This document shows positions 33,548 through 45,546 of a stretch of 64,000 nucleotides of DNA, piece after piece. The DNA is from Marinobacter gudaonensis. GTDB taxonomy: Bacteria > Pseudomonadota > Gammaproteobacteria > Pseudomonadales > Oleiphilaceae. The notes under the pieces are model-generated. The model had not been told where the DNA came from and searched no databases. It was given only the letters and a program-made list of their open reading frames with translations. The translations under genes were made by a program, and so were the position numbers. The DNA lies in contig NZ_FOYV01000001.1 in the NCBI RefSeq assembly GCF_900115175.1, positions 1,984,001-2,048,000 of the forward strand. The letters are read 5' to 3'. Position 1 is the stretch's first letter. The number at the start of each line of letters is the position of its first letter.

Positions 33548-35214
33548 AACACAGGGCTGTCCTGGTCAGGTTCCATGTGTCCCGCATCGCAGGTAACACC
33601 GTTCCGGCCGGCGGCCTTCCTCTGGTACAGCGCCCGGTCCGCCGCTTCTATGGCTTTGTCCGCACTGTCGTATCGGTCCAGGGCCGCCAGCCCCACGCTG
33701 AGGGTGACCGAAAACTCTCCGGAAGCGCCGCCGAAACGGATCTGGGCCATCTGATGACAGATTTCCTGCAGCGACCGAACGGCATTACCCACCGAACAAT
33801 CCGGCAGCACGACTATGAATTCCTCGCCCCCATAACGCCCGATGGTGTCGGTTTTTCTAAGACGGTGACGCAGCAGGTTGGCAAGCCCCTTGATCACGAG
33901 GTCCCCGACCCGATGGCCATGCCGGTCGTTCACCTGCTTGAAGTGATCGAGATCAAGCATGGCCAGAACCGACGGTTCCCCCAGCCTGTGACAGCGCGCA
34001 TGCTCCTTGACCGCCTCGGCGAGGGCGACCGAGTGCTTGAGCAGGCCTGTCAGGCTGTCTCTTGAAGCGAGTTTGTCCAGCTGACGGGCGCGATAACAGC
34101 GAACCTTGGCCGCCTGCACCAGGATCCGGTCAGACACCGGCTTGGTCAGGAAATCGTCACCCCCTTCCGACAGCGCCCCGAATTGAAACTCCCGGTCCTC
34201 GTCCGAAGACAGGAAGATAATCTGCAATCCCACCCACTCGGGGTCGAATCTGAGCATCCTGGCGAGCGTCGGTCCGTTGTACTCACCCATCTGGACATCC
34301 ATCAGCACAATGTCGGGCCGGAATTCAGACAAAGCACCCAGAAGTGTTGATGGATCGCCCACGCAGCGTACCTCCAGACCGCTGTCCTCGAGAACAAGTG
34401 CGTAATGCTCCAGTAACTCCGGATCATCATCGACCACCAGAACGCGCCCCGCGCCGGCTTCGTGTCTCTCGTTGATGAGCCGTTCGATCGAGTCCGCCAG
34501 TGCCGGGACATCCACAGGCTCTGACGCAAATCCGTCGGCTCCCAGGGCCGCCAGGGCGTACCGGCGATCAAAACTGTCGTCAGGGGCAATAAACACGAGA
34601 GGCGCTACATCGACTGCATTCTTGGCCAATTGACTTTTGGCCGATAGGGTTCCTTCACGAACGATGATCGCCGAGACAGGCAGATCCGTAGGCTCGGGTA
34701 CCTGTCGGCAATGAACGATGAATCCATGGGGCGAGAGAGCAGTCGCCAGCGATTCGGCCCTGGCGAGGTCAGGGTCAATGATCATGATTTCCGGCTGTTC
34801 CGATAATACCGTCTCCCTGTGCGTCACCGGCTCTGGCGCCTCCCGGGCCGACTCACCGGGTACCAGTAGCTGCGCCAGTCCGCGAACCCGTTCGAGAAAC
34901 TCCGGATCAAGGCTGGTCAAACCGCTGGCCCGCAACTTCTGGCTGGCGTCCTGCTCCTCGGCAAACGGCTTCAGATGCACTTCCAGTGACCGGGCTTCGT
35001 TGCCCAGGGCCTGAAAGCCGAAAGTACCGGCGGAGCCGGCCAGTCTGTGCAGTGTCCGGTAGGCATTAACGAGCTGCTCTCGGCCCGGTTCAACCCCCGC
35101 GTCCGCGCCCAGATCGGCAACAACGGAAGCCACGTCCGTCACCGCTCTTTCCCGGAACCGCTCCTTTAATAGATCGAGCTTCCCTGCAACATCAACCAAT
35201 CTGTCATTGGACAT
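33544..35214 (-). CDS. Hpt-receiver-GGDEF signalling protein
   Basis: This 556-aa protein carries three modules. The N-terminal Hpt domain (about 10-110) has the phospho-histidine motif LHRLAGSAGTFGF. A degenerate receiver-like stretch (about 140-255) is followed by a true receiver (about 260-380; LVVDDDPELLEHY, aspartate in IVLMDVQMGEYNGP). The GGDEF domain has SRDSLTGLLKHS and the active variant GRYGGEEFIVV. It should make cyclic di-GMP under phosphorelay control. The ATG at 35214 gives MSNDRLVDVAG; a TTG nine codons earlier is less likely. It is the first gene of the leftward operon. Confidence 0.9.
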   Translation of the reverse strand: MSNDRLVDVAGKLDLLKERFRERAVTDVASVVADLGADAGVEPGREQLVNAYRTLHRLAGSAGTFGFQALGNEARSLEVHLKPFAEEQDASQKLRASGLTSLDPEFLERVRGLAQLLVPGESAREAPEPVTHRETVLSEQPEIMIIDPDLARAESLATALSPHGFIVHCRQVPEPTDLPVSAIIVREGTLSAKSQLAKNAVDVAPLVFIAPDDSFDRRYALAALGADGFASEPVDVPALADSIERLINERHEAGAGRVLVVDDDPELLEHYALVLEDSGLEVRCVGDPSTLLGALSEFRPDIVLMDVQMGEYNGPTLARMLRFDPEWVGLQIIFLSSDEDREFQFGALSEGGDDFLTKPVSDRILVQAAKVRCYRARQLDKLASRDSLTGLLKHSVALAEAVKEHARCHRLGEPSVLAMLDLDHFKQVNDRHGHRVGDLVIKGLANLLRHRLRKTDTIGRYGGEEFIVVLPDCSVGNAVRSLQEICHQMAQIRFGGASGEFSVTLSVGLAALDRYDSADKAIEAADRALYQRKAAGRNGVTCDAGHMEPDQDSPVL

Positions 35215-35306
35215 ACACGACTCGATCTGCCTGACCCACAATTTATGCCATACTGCTGTTCAAATAGTTGCAACCTCGCATTAAAGGTACCATCGGGGAA
35301 ACCAAT

Positions 35307-37094
35307 TTGCCTTCACTTTCGCTCGGGTTCCGCCTGGCCGTCATCATCCTCCTAGGCTCTATTCTCACCGTAGCAAGCATTACGACCATAGCCTATCAGG
35401 CGCTTGTGGACGATTTCGAAACCCTGCTCACCCAGCAACAGCTCAGCGAGACCCGTCGGATTGCGAACGAGGTGGACGAGCGCCTGCAACTCAAGCTAGA
35501 CGTGCTGGCCGAATCGGCCGCCGCCATGACAGACGGGCAGTCCTTACTTTCGCCCCACGGCATCCAGGAACAGCTGGATCGCCAGCGCCTGTTAAGAGAG
35601 CTGTTTCCCGATGGCATCATCGTGTTCGACGATAAAGCCACGGCCATTGCCGAGAACTTTTACGTCGAAGGCAGGATCGGCACCAACTACGGGGACCGCG
35701 ACCATTTCAGGCGGGCCATTCGCACGCGGCAGCCCGTTATCAGCCGACCCATCATGGGCCGCACCACCGGGGTTCCCCTCGTTTCTTTCGTTGCGCCCAT
35801 TGAGACGGATGATGGCGATCTTGTTGGCCTGCTGGGCGGCACCATCAATCTTGGCAAAACCAGCCTGATCCCCGCAGCGATGCGGAACCGCCTGCAGGAC
35901 GAAAACGAAATTTTCAAGGTGATTGATGTCGAGAACTTTCTCTACATCGAAGGCGGCCCGGTAACGGATAAACGCGTTCAGTCGCTGCCATCGCCCGGCC
36001 AGGACCCGCTGGTCGATGCCGCACTCAGCGGGATCACCTTTGGCAAGGTAAAGGACAGCCGGGGGCGCGAACTTATCTACGCCGCCAGTCATCTGGAACG
36101 AATTGGCTGGATGTTCATCCGGGCGGTACCCTACGAGCGCGCTACCGCTCCGGCGCAGAGCTCCTTTATGGAGTTCCTTGGCATCAGCGCCGGTATCGGC
36201 CTGCTGATTGCCCTGTTCAGCTTCCTGGCCAGTCGTAGCGCGACCCTGCCCCTGGCACGAATCACAAGGGCCATTGAGTCCATGGCAAAGAATCCGGCCC
36301 GAGGGCAGCAACTGCCGGTGACCGGTAGCAGCGAGACCCGGAAGCTGGCCGCCGCCTTCAACGACCTGATGCGGGAACGCGATGCCATCAGCACCATGAA
36401 GGAAAACTTCGTCTCGAACGTCAGTCATGAACTGCGAACACCACTGACCTCCCTGAACGGAGCTCTGCGCCTGCTGACTTCCGGAACCGCCGGTGCCTTG
36501 CCCGACCAGGCCCGGGAAATGACAGAGCTTGCGGCCCGGAACGGTGAGCGCCTGCAACTGCTGATTTCCGATCTCCTCGATTTCAACAAGCTGTCTGCAG
36601 GCCAGATGAAGGTCAGCCTGTCATCGCAGCCACTTTCACCGATTCTGGAAGCCACAATCGCCAGTCAGGCAGCGCTCGCCGAAGAGCATGAGTTGAAGCT
36701 GGAGATTGTTGGAGACATCGATCAGATCGTTCTGACCGACCCCAACCGACTGCGACAGGTGCTGGACAACTTCGTGAACAACGCAATCAAGTTTTCGCCA
36801 GCCAACGGGACCATCACTGTCAGCACCCAAAGAACCGGGCCGAACCATACCCGGATAACGGTCAGCGATTCCGGCGAGGGCGTGCCCGCCCATTTTGAAA
36901 AGTCGCTTTTTCAACGGTTCTCCCAGGCCGAGGTAGGCGCCGCAAAATCGATCAAGGGCACCGGGCTCGGACTGGCGATCTGCCGCGAACTGGCCTCGCT
37001 GATGCAGGGAACGGTTGGCTATTACTATGACCGAGGCGCACACTTCTGGGTGGAAATACCCAACAGTGCGCCAGCCGAGGATCGGGGCGCATGA
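35307..37094 (+). CDS. Membrane sensor histidine kinase (dCACHE-HAMP-HisKA)
   Basis: This non-hybrid kinase is about 595 aa. A transmembrane helix (about 8-30) is followed by a double-CACHE-like periplasmic domain (about 35-285) with the YGDRDHFRRAIRTRQPVISRP-type signature, a second helix (about 290-310) and HAMP. The H-box is SNVSHELRTPLTS (phospho-His near residue 374), then an N-box NNAIKFSP, G1 DSGEGVP and G2 GTGLGLAI. No ATG start exists. The TTG at 35307 with GGGGA upstream is preferred over a TTG at 35268 that lacks a ribosome site. There is no receiver of its own. It overlaps the next kinase by 4 bases. Confidence 0.88.
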   Translation: MPSLSLGFRLAVIILLGSILTVASITTIAYQALVDDFETLLTQQQLSETRRIANEVDERLQLKLDVLAESAAAMTDGQSLLSPHGIQEQLDRQRLLRELFPDGIIVFDDKATAIAENFYVEGRIGTNYGDRDHFRRAIRTRQPVISRPIMGRTTGVPLVSFVAPIETDDGDLVGLLGGTINLGKTSLIPAAMRNRLQDENEIFKVIDVENFLYIEGGPVTDKRVQSLPSPGQDPLVDAALSGITFGKVKDSRGRELIYAASHLERIGWMFIRAVPYERATAPAQSSFMEFLGISAGIGLLIALFSFLASRSATLPLARITRAIESMAKNPARGQQLPVTGSSETRKLAAAFNDLMRERDAISTMKENFVSNVSHELRTPLTSLNGALRLLTSGTAGALPDQAREMTELAARNGERLQLLISDLLDFNKLSAGQMKVSLSSQPLSPILEATIASQAALAEEHELKLEIVGDIDQIVLTDPNRLRQVLDNFVNNAIKFSPANGTITVSTQRTGPNHTRITVSDSGEGVPAHFEKSLFQRFSQAEVGAAKSIKGTGLGLAICRELASLMQGTVGYYYDRGAHFWVEIPNSAPAEDRGA

Positions 37095-39919
37095 AAACTC
37101 CCGCAACTCCCCCAGACGAGCGCGCGCGCAAGCGTGCTCTGGATCGCACGGGGCTCCTGGACAGCTCGCCAGAAGAGCGTTTTGACAGACTGACACGCCT
37201 TGCCAGTCGCGCTCTCGGCGTGCCGATAGCCCTCGTGAGCCTGGTGGACACGGATCGACAATGGTTCAAATCCCGGGTCGGCCTGTCCGCCAGTGAAACC
37301 GGTCGCGACGTGTCGTTCTGTGGCCACGCGATACGCCAGCGGGAACCCCTGATCATTGAAGACACGCATGCTGACCCGCGCTTCGCCGACAATCCGCTTG
37401 TGGTGGGGGCTCCTTTCATCCGCTCTTATGCAGGGATGCCCTTCTGCGACTCCCAGGGGCATTGTCTGGGCACGCTCTGTGTTATTGATGATCAACCGCG
37501 TTCGTTCTCCGAGCGCGACAAGGAGACACTTGCGGATTTGGCCAGCTGCGTGGAACGAGAGATCAATCTCCTAGACGAGTCCGACTACGTGCAGGCGCTC
37601 AGGGACAGCGAACGCAGAGCCAACGCGATCATCAAGGGCACCCGGATCGGTACCTGGGAATGGAACGTCCAGACCGGGGAAACGGTGTTCAACGAACGTT
37701 GGGCCAATATCTGCGGCTATACCCTTTCCGAGCTGGAGCCGGTAAGCATCTCAACCTGGCTCGACCTGGCCCACCCCGAGGATCTGCAGGAATCGGAAAA
37801 GCGGCTGAACGCCCATTTCCGCGGCGAGCTGCCCGAATACGATTTTCGGTGCCGGATGAAACACCGCAAGGGTCACTGGGTGTGGGTGCACGACCGCGGT
37901 CAGGTCATTGAGTGGACCCGTGACGGCAAGCCGCTGATGATGTACGGCACCCACGCCGACATCACGGCTGAAATGGAAAATCTCACGCGCATCCAGCAGC
38001 AGAACCAGGCCCTTGGCAATCTGAACAAGCTGGCTCTCGACTACGACAGCGATGACGACAACCGAATCGAGAACGCCCTGCGCATGGGCTGTGAATTCCT
38101 GAACCTGCCCATCGGTATTGTCAGTGAGATCAACAGCAGCATCTATTCGATACGCTGGTTCGTTGCCCCCGAAGGCGCGGGGTTGCAGCGGGATATGAGA
38201 TTCCCCCTCGAGGAAACCTACTGTTCGATGCTTCTGGGTTCCAGAGAGAGTCTGGCGATACCTCACATGGCCCGGTCCAGGTACCGAAATCAAAAGTGTT
38301 ACGAGGTTTTCGGGCTGGAAAGCTACATAGCGGCACCAATCACCGTTCGTGGCCAGCTGTTCGGAACCCTCAATTTTTCCTCTCCAGAGCATCGCGAGGA
38401 GGACTTTTCCAGCACAGAGATCACGTATGTCACACTCCTTGCGCGCTGGGTTGCCAGTGTGCTCGAACAAAAACTCAGCAACGAAATGCTGACCAAGCTG
38501 GTGGAGCAGACGCCAGGGGTGCTTTACCAGTATCGCTGGTGGCCGGACGGCCGCTCGGCCTTTCCTTTCGCGAGTCCTCATATCCGGGACATCTATGGTG
38601 TTACCAGTGAGGAGGTCAGGGAGGATGCCTCGGGGGTCTTCAGCCGGATTCACCCGGATGATCTGCCCACAGTCACTGAAACCATTGAGCAGTCGGCAAG
38701 GACGCTCGCAACCTGGACCTGTCAGTACCGGGTGGGTAGCAGCTCAGAGGATTGGCGCTGGCTTGAGGGGCGATCAACGCCAGAACGCATGCCGGACGAC
38801 AGCATCGTGTGGCACGGTTATATCGCAGATATCGATCAGTCCAAACGCACGGAACTCGCCCTGCAGGAAAGCGAGACCCAGCTTCGACGCCTGTACGAGC
38901 TATCGCCCATCGGAATTGCACTGAACAACTACCTCACGGGCGAATTCCTGGAGGTCAACGATGCCCTGCTCAGCCCCTCGGGCTATACCCGCCAGCAGCT
39001 CAAGGCCAAGAATTTTCACGACCTGATCAAGCCGGAATCCGCTCCACGGCTGAACCAGATTCTCGAGGAACTCAAGGACCACCAACGCTTTGGCCCTCAT
39101 GAACTTGAAATCTGCCGGGCAGACGGGGGCAGCTATCCGGCGTCCGTTCGCGGCATGAAAATACGCAACACCTCAGGCATTCCGCTGATCTGGACCCTTG
39201 TTGAGGACATCTCGGAACGCAAGCAGGTCGACCGGATGAAAAGCGAGTTCATCTCAACCGTGAGTCACGAGTTGCGCACACCGCTGACCTCCATCTGCGG
39301 GTCCCTTGGCCTCCTCGAATCCGGCACGGCGGGCGTGCTCCCGGAACAGGCACAGAATCTGGTGACCATTGCCCACAGGAACGGCGAACAGCTGCAGCAA
39401 CTGGTGGATGATCTCCTGGACATGGAAAAGCTCGTCTCCGGCAAGATGAGTGTTGATCGGACACCCTGCCGGGTTATCCCGATTATCCATGATGTGATCG
39501 ATCGGCTGCAGACGTACGCCACCCGGAGGTCGGTCAGGATCGTACTCGATAGCCCCTTCCCGGATGAAGTGGCCATGGCGGATGCTCGCCGCCTGGCCCA
39601 GGCACTCACCAACCTGTTGTCGAATGCGGTCAAGTTTTCGCCCGAAAACGGACAGGTGGTGGTCAAGGGCAAATGCGAGGGCACCCACTTGCGAATTATG
39701 GTTGCAGACCATGGCTCAGGAGTCCCGGAGGAGTTCCGTGAGCGAATATTCGAAAAGTTCGCGCAGGCCGACAGTTCGGCGACCCGGGGCAAACGGGGCA
39801 CAGGCCTTGGACTTGCCATCACTCGGGAGATCATGACCCAGATGGGGGGCGACGTGGGTTTCGAGTCTGTGGCCGGCGAGGGCTCGACCTTCTGGCTGGA
39901 TCTGGACAGGGTACCCTGA
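37091..39919 (+). CDS. Cytoplasmic multi-GAF/PAS histidine kinase
   Basis: This 942-aa soluble kinase has no membrane segment. The order is GAF (about 20-165; VSLVDTDRQWFKSRVGL, DVSFCGHAI), PAS with PAC (about 175-280), a second GAF (about 300-450; YIAAPITVRGQLFGTLNF), and two more PAS domains (about 465-580 and 585-705). HisKA follows (STVSHELRTPLTSI), then HATPase (NLLSNAVKFSPENG, GSGVPEEFRERIFEKF, GTGLGLAITREIM). It probably senses a cytoplasmic cue such as light, redox or a cyclic nucleotide; which is not visible. It starts inside the stop of the previous kinase (ATGA) and ends 3 bases before the next. Confidence 0.92.
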   Translation: MKTPATPPDERARKRALDRTGLLDSSPEERFDRLTRLASRALGVPIALVSLVDTDRQWFKSRVGLSASETGRDVSFCGHAIRQREPLIIEDTHADPRFADNPLVVGAPFIRSYAGMPFCDSQGHCLGTLCVIDDQPRSFSERDKETLADLASCVEREINLLDESDYVQALRDSERRANAIIKGTRIGTWEWNVQTGETVFNERWANICGYTLSELEPVSISTWLDLAHPEDLQESEKRLNAHFRGELPEYDFRCRMKHRKGHWVWVHDRGQVIEWTRDGKPLMMYGTHADITAEMENLTRIQQQNQALGNLNKLALDYDSDDDNRIENALRMGCEFLNLPIGIVSEINSSIYSIRWFVAPEGAGLQRDMRFPLEETYCSMLLGSRESLAIPHMARSRYRNQKCYEVFGLESYIAAPITVRGQLFGTLNFSSPEHREEDFSSTEITYVTLLARWVASVLEQKLSNEMLTKLVEQTPGVLYQYRWWPDGRSAFPFASPHIRDIYGVTSEEVREDASGVFSRIHPDDLPTVTETIEQSARTLATWTCQYRVGSSSEDWRWLEGRSTPERMPDDSIVWHGYIADIDQSKRTELALQESETQLRRLYELSPIGIALNNYLTGEFLEVNDALLSPSGYTRQQLKAKNFHDLIKPESAPRLNQILEELKDHQRFGPHELEICRADGGSYPASVRGMKIRNTSGIPLIWTLVEDISERKQVDRMKSEFISTVSHELRTPLTSICGSLGLLESGTAGVLPEQAQNLVTIAHRNGEQLQQLVDDLLDMEKLVSGKMSVDRTPCRVIPIIHDVIDRLQTYATRRSVRIVLDSPFPDEVAMADARRLAQALTNLLSNAVKFSPENGQVVVKGKCEGTHLRIMVADHGSGVPEEFRERIFEKFAQADSSATRGKRGTGLGLAITREIMTQMGGDVGFESVAGEGSTFWLDLDRVP

Positions 39920-39922
39920 TAA

Positions 39923-41851
39923 ATGGCCATCAGAACCCGGACCAGAGGTCTGCTGTCATTGGTGTGGGTTGCCCGGATGGGCGTACTCGTGCTCATGGTT
40001 TCCGTCGCCGTGCTGATCGACGATGTCCTCACCGAGCGACACCGCTACGACGTTCGCCAACAATGGCAAAGTGGCCTCAATGACCTCGGGCTAAAACTGC
40101 AAAGCACCATTCTCCAGAACGTGCAAACCGTGTGGGGCCTCGCAGCAACGGTCTCCGTCAAGCCGGACATACGGGAAACGGAATTCCGCCAGCTGGCATC
40201 GGTCATTTTTGAACTGGCGCCACAGCTTCGAAATATCGGGCTGGCACCCGACCTGACCATTCGCAACATCTATCCTCTTGAAGGCAACGAGGCTGCCCTG
40301 GGCCTGGACCTCACCAGAGGCAATCTGTCGCCAGCCCAGGTACAGACCCTGGTGCAGTCCGAACGGGCACTGTTCAGCGGCCCCATCGACCTGGTACAGG
40401 GTGGGAAGGGCATGGCAGCCCGAATTCCCATTTTCGAACAGGATACCGACCGGTTCTGGGGTGTCATTTCCGTGATCCTCGATCTTGAACAGTTGTATCG
40501 GGAGGCGGGCCTGGATCGCTTTGCAGAATCAGGGCGCCTGGCACTGCTCAGCAATCCCGAGTCTGCACCTGTCACTGCCTTTTACGGTGACACGAACGCC
40601 GAGTGGCATAACCCGGTCGACCACGAACTGACCATGCCCGGCATCAACTGGCAGCTGGTGGCCGAGCCCGGTGACGGCTGGCCCAGCCATCCTCAGTCGC
40701 CGTGGATGGTGCGCAGTCTGCTGGTGATTGCGGTACTCGTGGTGTTTGCAGGCGCCTGCTGGCTGACCAGCCTTCTGCTGAGGGATTTCCAGATGCAGCG
40801 GCGCTTCTGGGGCCTTTTCGAGCTTGCGCCTTTCGGCATCGGGCTTTATTCGACGGAGACCGGCGGGCTTCTGCGCAGCAACAACAGTTTTGACGATATG
40901 TTCGGCAAGAGCGCCAACGATCTGGCCTTCTTTCGCTCCGGCAGCGACCGGGCGGGCAGGGAGCGACCGGAGGGATTCGACATCCTGTACATGCTGCGAA
41001 AAAACCTCCGTTTCACTGGCCTGGAAGGTTACTTCCCGCTACCCGGGGCGGGACCGACACCGTTACTGCTTCATGGCCTGACACTCGATTCACCCAACGG
41101 CGAATCGGTCATCTGGCTGATCGCGGAAGACCTTTCCGAGAAGAAAAAGGCGGAGCGGGTCAAGAACGAGTTCATCTCAACCGTCAGTCATGAATTGCGA
41201 ACACCCCTGACCTCCATCGCCGGTTCTCTGGGCCTCCTGGCCAATGACGCGGTCGGGGAGCTTCCGCCGCAGGCGGCGCGGCTGGCCGAAATTGCTCACA
41301 GGAACACCCTGCAGCTGACCTTTCTGATCAATGATCTGCTGGACATCGAAAAGCTGATGGCCGGGAAAATGGAATTTGCCATCACTGACTGTTCCGTCGA
41401 GCCCCTGGTTCGTGAATGCGCCGAGCAGATCGAGAACTTCTCGGAAGAAAAACGGATCAGGCTGACCATCGGTCACCTCGACCCGGTGGTCGTGAAGGCA
41501 GACGCGGCACGGCTGTCCCAGGCGCTGAACAATCTGCTGTCCAACGCCATCAAGTTTTCCAGCCCGAACGATTCTGTCGAGATATACACAGAGGTGTCCC
41601 CGGGCACGTTGCGCATCTGTGTCAGGGATCAGGGACCCGGAGTGCCGCTGGAATTCCGCGACCGGATCTTCGAGCGGTTTTCACAGGCCGATTCGTCAGA
41701 CCGGCGCCTGAAGGGAGGAACCGGGCTGGGCCTCGCGATCACGCGGGAGTTGATGCGCGCGATGGGCGGCGATGTTGGATTTCACTCGAAGCCCGGCGCC
41801 GGCGCCTGCTTCTGGCTCAGCCTGCCACTGAACAGACCGGCGGTTCCCTGA
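39923..41851 (+). CDS. Membrane sensor histidine kinase with CHASE-type extracellular domain
   Basis: This 642-aa kinase has a first transmembrane helix at about 15-34 and a periplasmic CHASE-like domain at about 45-240 (VWGLAATVSVKPDI, IRNIYPLEGNEAALGLDL). A second helix follows at about 250-272, then a short PAS-like region (ELAPFGIGLYSTETGG). The kinase core is STVSHELRTPLTSIAGSL, NLLSNAIKFSSPND, DQGPGVPLEFRDRIFERF and GTGLGLAITREL. That core is very similar to the previous gene's, which suggests duplication with exchange of sensor domains. No receiver is attached. Confidence 0.92.
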   Translation: MAIRTRTRGLLSLVWVARMGVLVLMVSVAVLIDDVLTERHRYDVRQQWQSGLNDLGLKLQSTILQNVQTVWGLAATVSVKPDIRETEFRQLASVIFELAPQLRNIGLAPDLTIRNIYPLEGNEAALGLDLTRGNLSPAQVQTLVQSERALFSGPIDLVQGGKGMAARIPIFEQDTDRFWGVISVILDLEQLYREAGLDRFAESGRLALLSNPESAPVTAFYGDTNAEWHNPVDHELTMPGINWQLVAEPGDGWPSHPQSPWMVRSLLVIAVLVVFAGACWLTSLLLRDFQMQRRFWGLFELAPFGIGLYSTETGGLLRSNNSFDDMFGKSANDLAFFRSGSDRAGRERPEGFDILYMLRKNLRFTGLEGYFPLPGAGPTPLLLHGLTLDSPNGESVIWLIAEDLSEKKKAERVKNEFISTVSHELRTPLTSIAGSLGLLANDAVGELPPQAARLAEIAHRNTLQLTFLINDLLDIEKLMAGKMEFAITDCSVEPLVRECAEQIENFSEEKRIRLTIGHLDPVVVKADAARLSQALNNLLSNAIKFSSPNDSVEIYTEVSPGTLRICVRDQGPGVPLEFRDRIFERFSQADSSDRRLKGGTGLGLAITRELMRAMGGDVGFHSKPGAGACFWLSLPLNRPAVP

Positions 41852-41901
41852 GTTTTCCAGGGGCAGGGCCATACCGCCGGCCAACCTGGCTCAAGGGCGC
41901 A

Positions 41902-42441
41902 TCAACCGTCCAGGCCCTCCAGAAGCCCCGCCATGTCGTCGGCATGCTCCTCTTCCTGGGCCAGGATATCCTCGATGATCCGGCGCGACGTGGGGTCCTG
42001 ATCACCCAGGTAGCGCGCGATCTCACGGTAGCTGTCGATGGCGATCCGTTCCGCCACCAGATCTTCCACCACCATGTCACGCAGACTCTCACCCTCAACA
42101 AACTCGGCGTGGGAGCGGGTTAACAGGCCTTCCGGTGAGAAATTGGGTTTCCCACCCAACTGCACGATGCGCTCCGCCAGCCAGTCGGCATGCTGCTGCT
42201 CCTGGTCTGCGTGTTCCAGGAATTCCTGGGCCGCAACGTTGGCATTGATGCCATCTGCACGGAAATAATGGCTTTTGTACCTGAGGGTGCAGACAATTTC
42301 CGTGGCCAGCGCCTCGTTCAGAATCTTCACCACGTTGTCTCGGTTGGCCCCGTAGCCTTCGGTCACGGCGCCTTCTTCAATATGCCTGCGAGCCCTTTCA
42401 CGCAGGGTTTTTACGTCGGTCAGAAACGGTTGATCAGTCAT
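41902..42441 (-). CDS. Ferritin-like / bacterioferritin-family protein
   Basis: This 179-aa four-helix-bundle protein has two helix pairs carrying the expected di-iron ligands: LNEALATEIVCTLRY (first Glu), EHADQEQQHADWLAERI (Glu-x6-His type), EDLVAERIAIDSYRE and AQEEEHADDMAGL. It lacks a signal peptide. The closest annotated groups are 'ferritin-like domain' or bacterioferritin proteins, which are distinct from Dps. It likely stores or detoxifies iron in the cytoplasm. It lies downstream of acnA, separated by a strong hairpin. Confidence 0.82.
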   Translation of the reverse strand: MTDQPFLTDVKTLRERARRHIEEGAVTEGYGANRDNVVKILNEALATEIVCTLRYKSHYFRADGINANVAAQEFLEHADQEQQHADWLAERIVQLGGKPNFSPEGLLTRSHAEFVEGESLRDMVVEDLVAERIAIDSYREIARYLGDQDPTSRRIIEDILAQEEEHADDMAGLLEGLDG

Positions 42442-42482
42442 GAGCCCTCTCTCGTTTCTCGGGAATGGATGTGACAGATGTC

Positions 42483-42513
42483 AGGAGCCATGGCAGCAAC
42501 CACCATGGCTCCT
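42483..42513 (-). terminator. Hairpin between acnA and the ferritin-like gene
   Basis: An 11-bp perfect stem (42483-42493 with 42503-42513) with a 9-base loop lies 25 bases beyond the acnA stop codon on the minus strand. No T-run follows, so it is a candidate terminator or mRNA 3'-end stabiliser. Confidence 0.55.
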
Positions 42514-42537
42514 TGACCGGGATTTCTCCCCGGGTAA

Positions 42538-45300
<2,763 letters not shown>

Positions 45301-45436
45301 GTGGTGCCTCCTTTTTCGTCGTTGTCCGAGCATTCCGGAAGGCGTTGACGAAGTCCTCTGTCATCATAGCGCCGGGGCATCGCCGAGTATGGGCACGAGA
45401 CAGCCAGAGGAACTTCCGAGTGTGTAACCTCCTTTA

Positions 45437-45464
45437 ACTATTGCAGCAATTAATGAGAGTTCAA
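45437..45464 (-). promoter_or_regulatory. Candidate promoter of acnA
   Basis: On the minus strand TTGAAC (45464-45459), a 16-base spacer and AATAGT (45442-45437) form a plausible sigma-70 promoter about 137 bases before the acnA start, implying a long 5' leader. An isolated AAAGGAGG in that leader has no start codon at the right distance. Confidence 0.4.
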
Positions 45465-45546
45465 CCGCGCAGCGATGAATGTTCGCCATCACCACGGTGA
45501 ATGTCAGACCAAGGTCGGAAGGCGGGATGACGGCCAGGGCCGCTCA

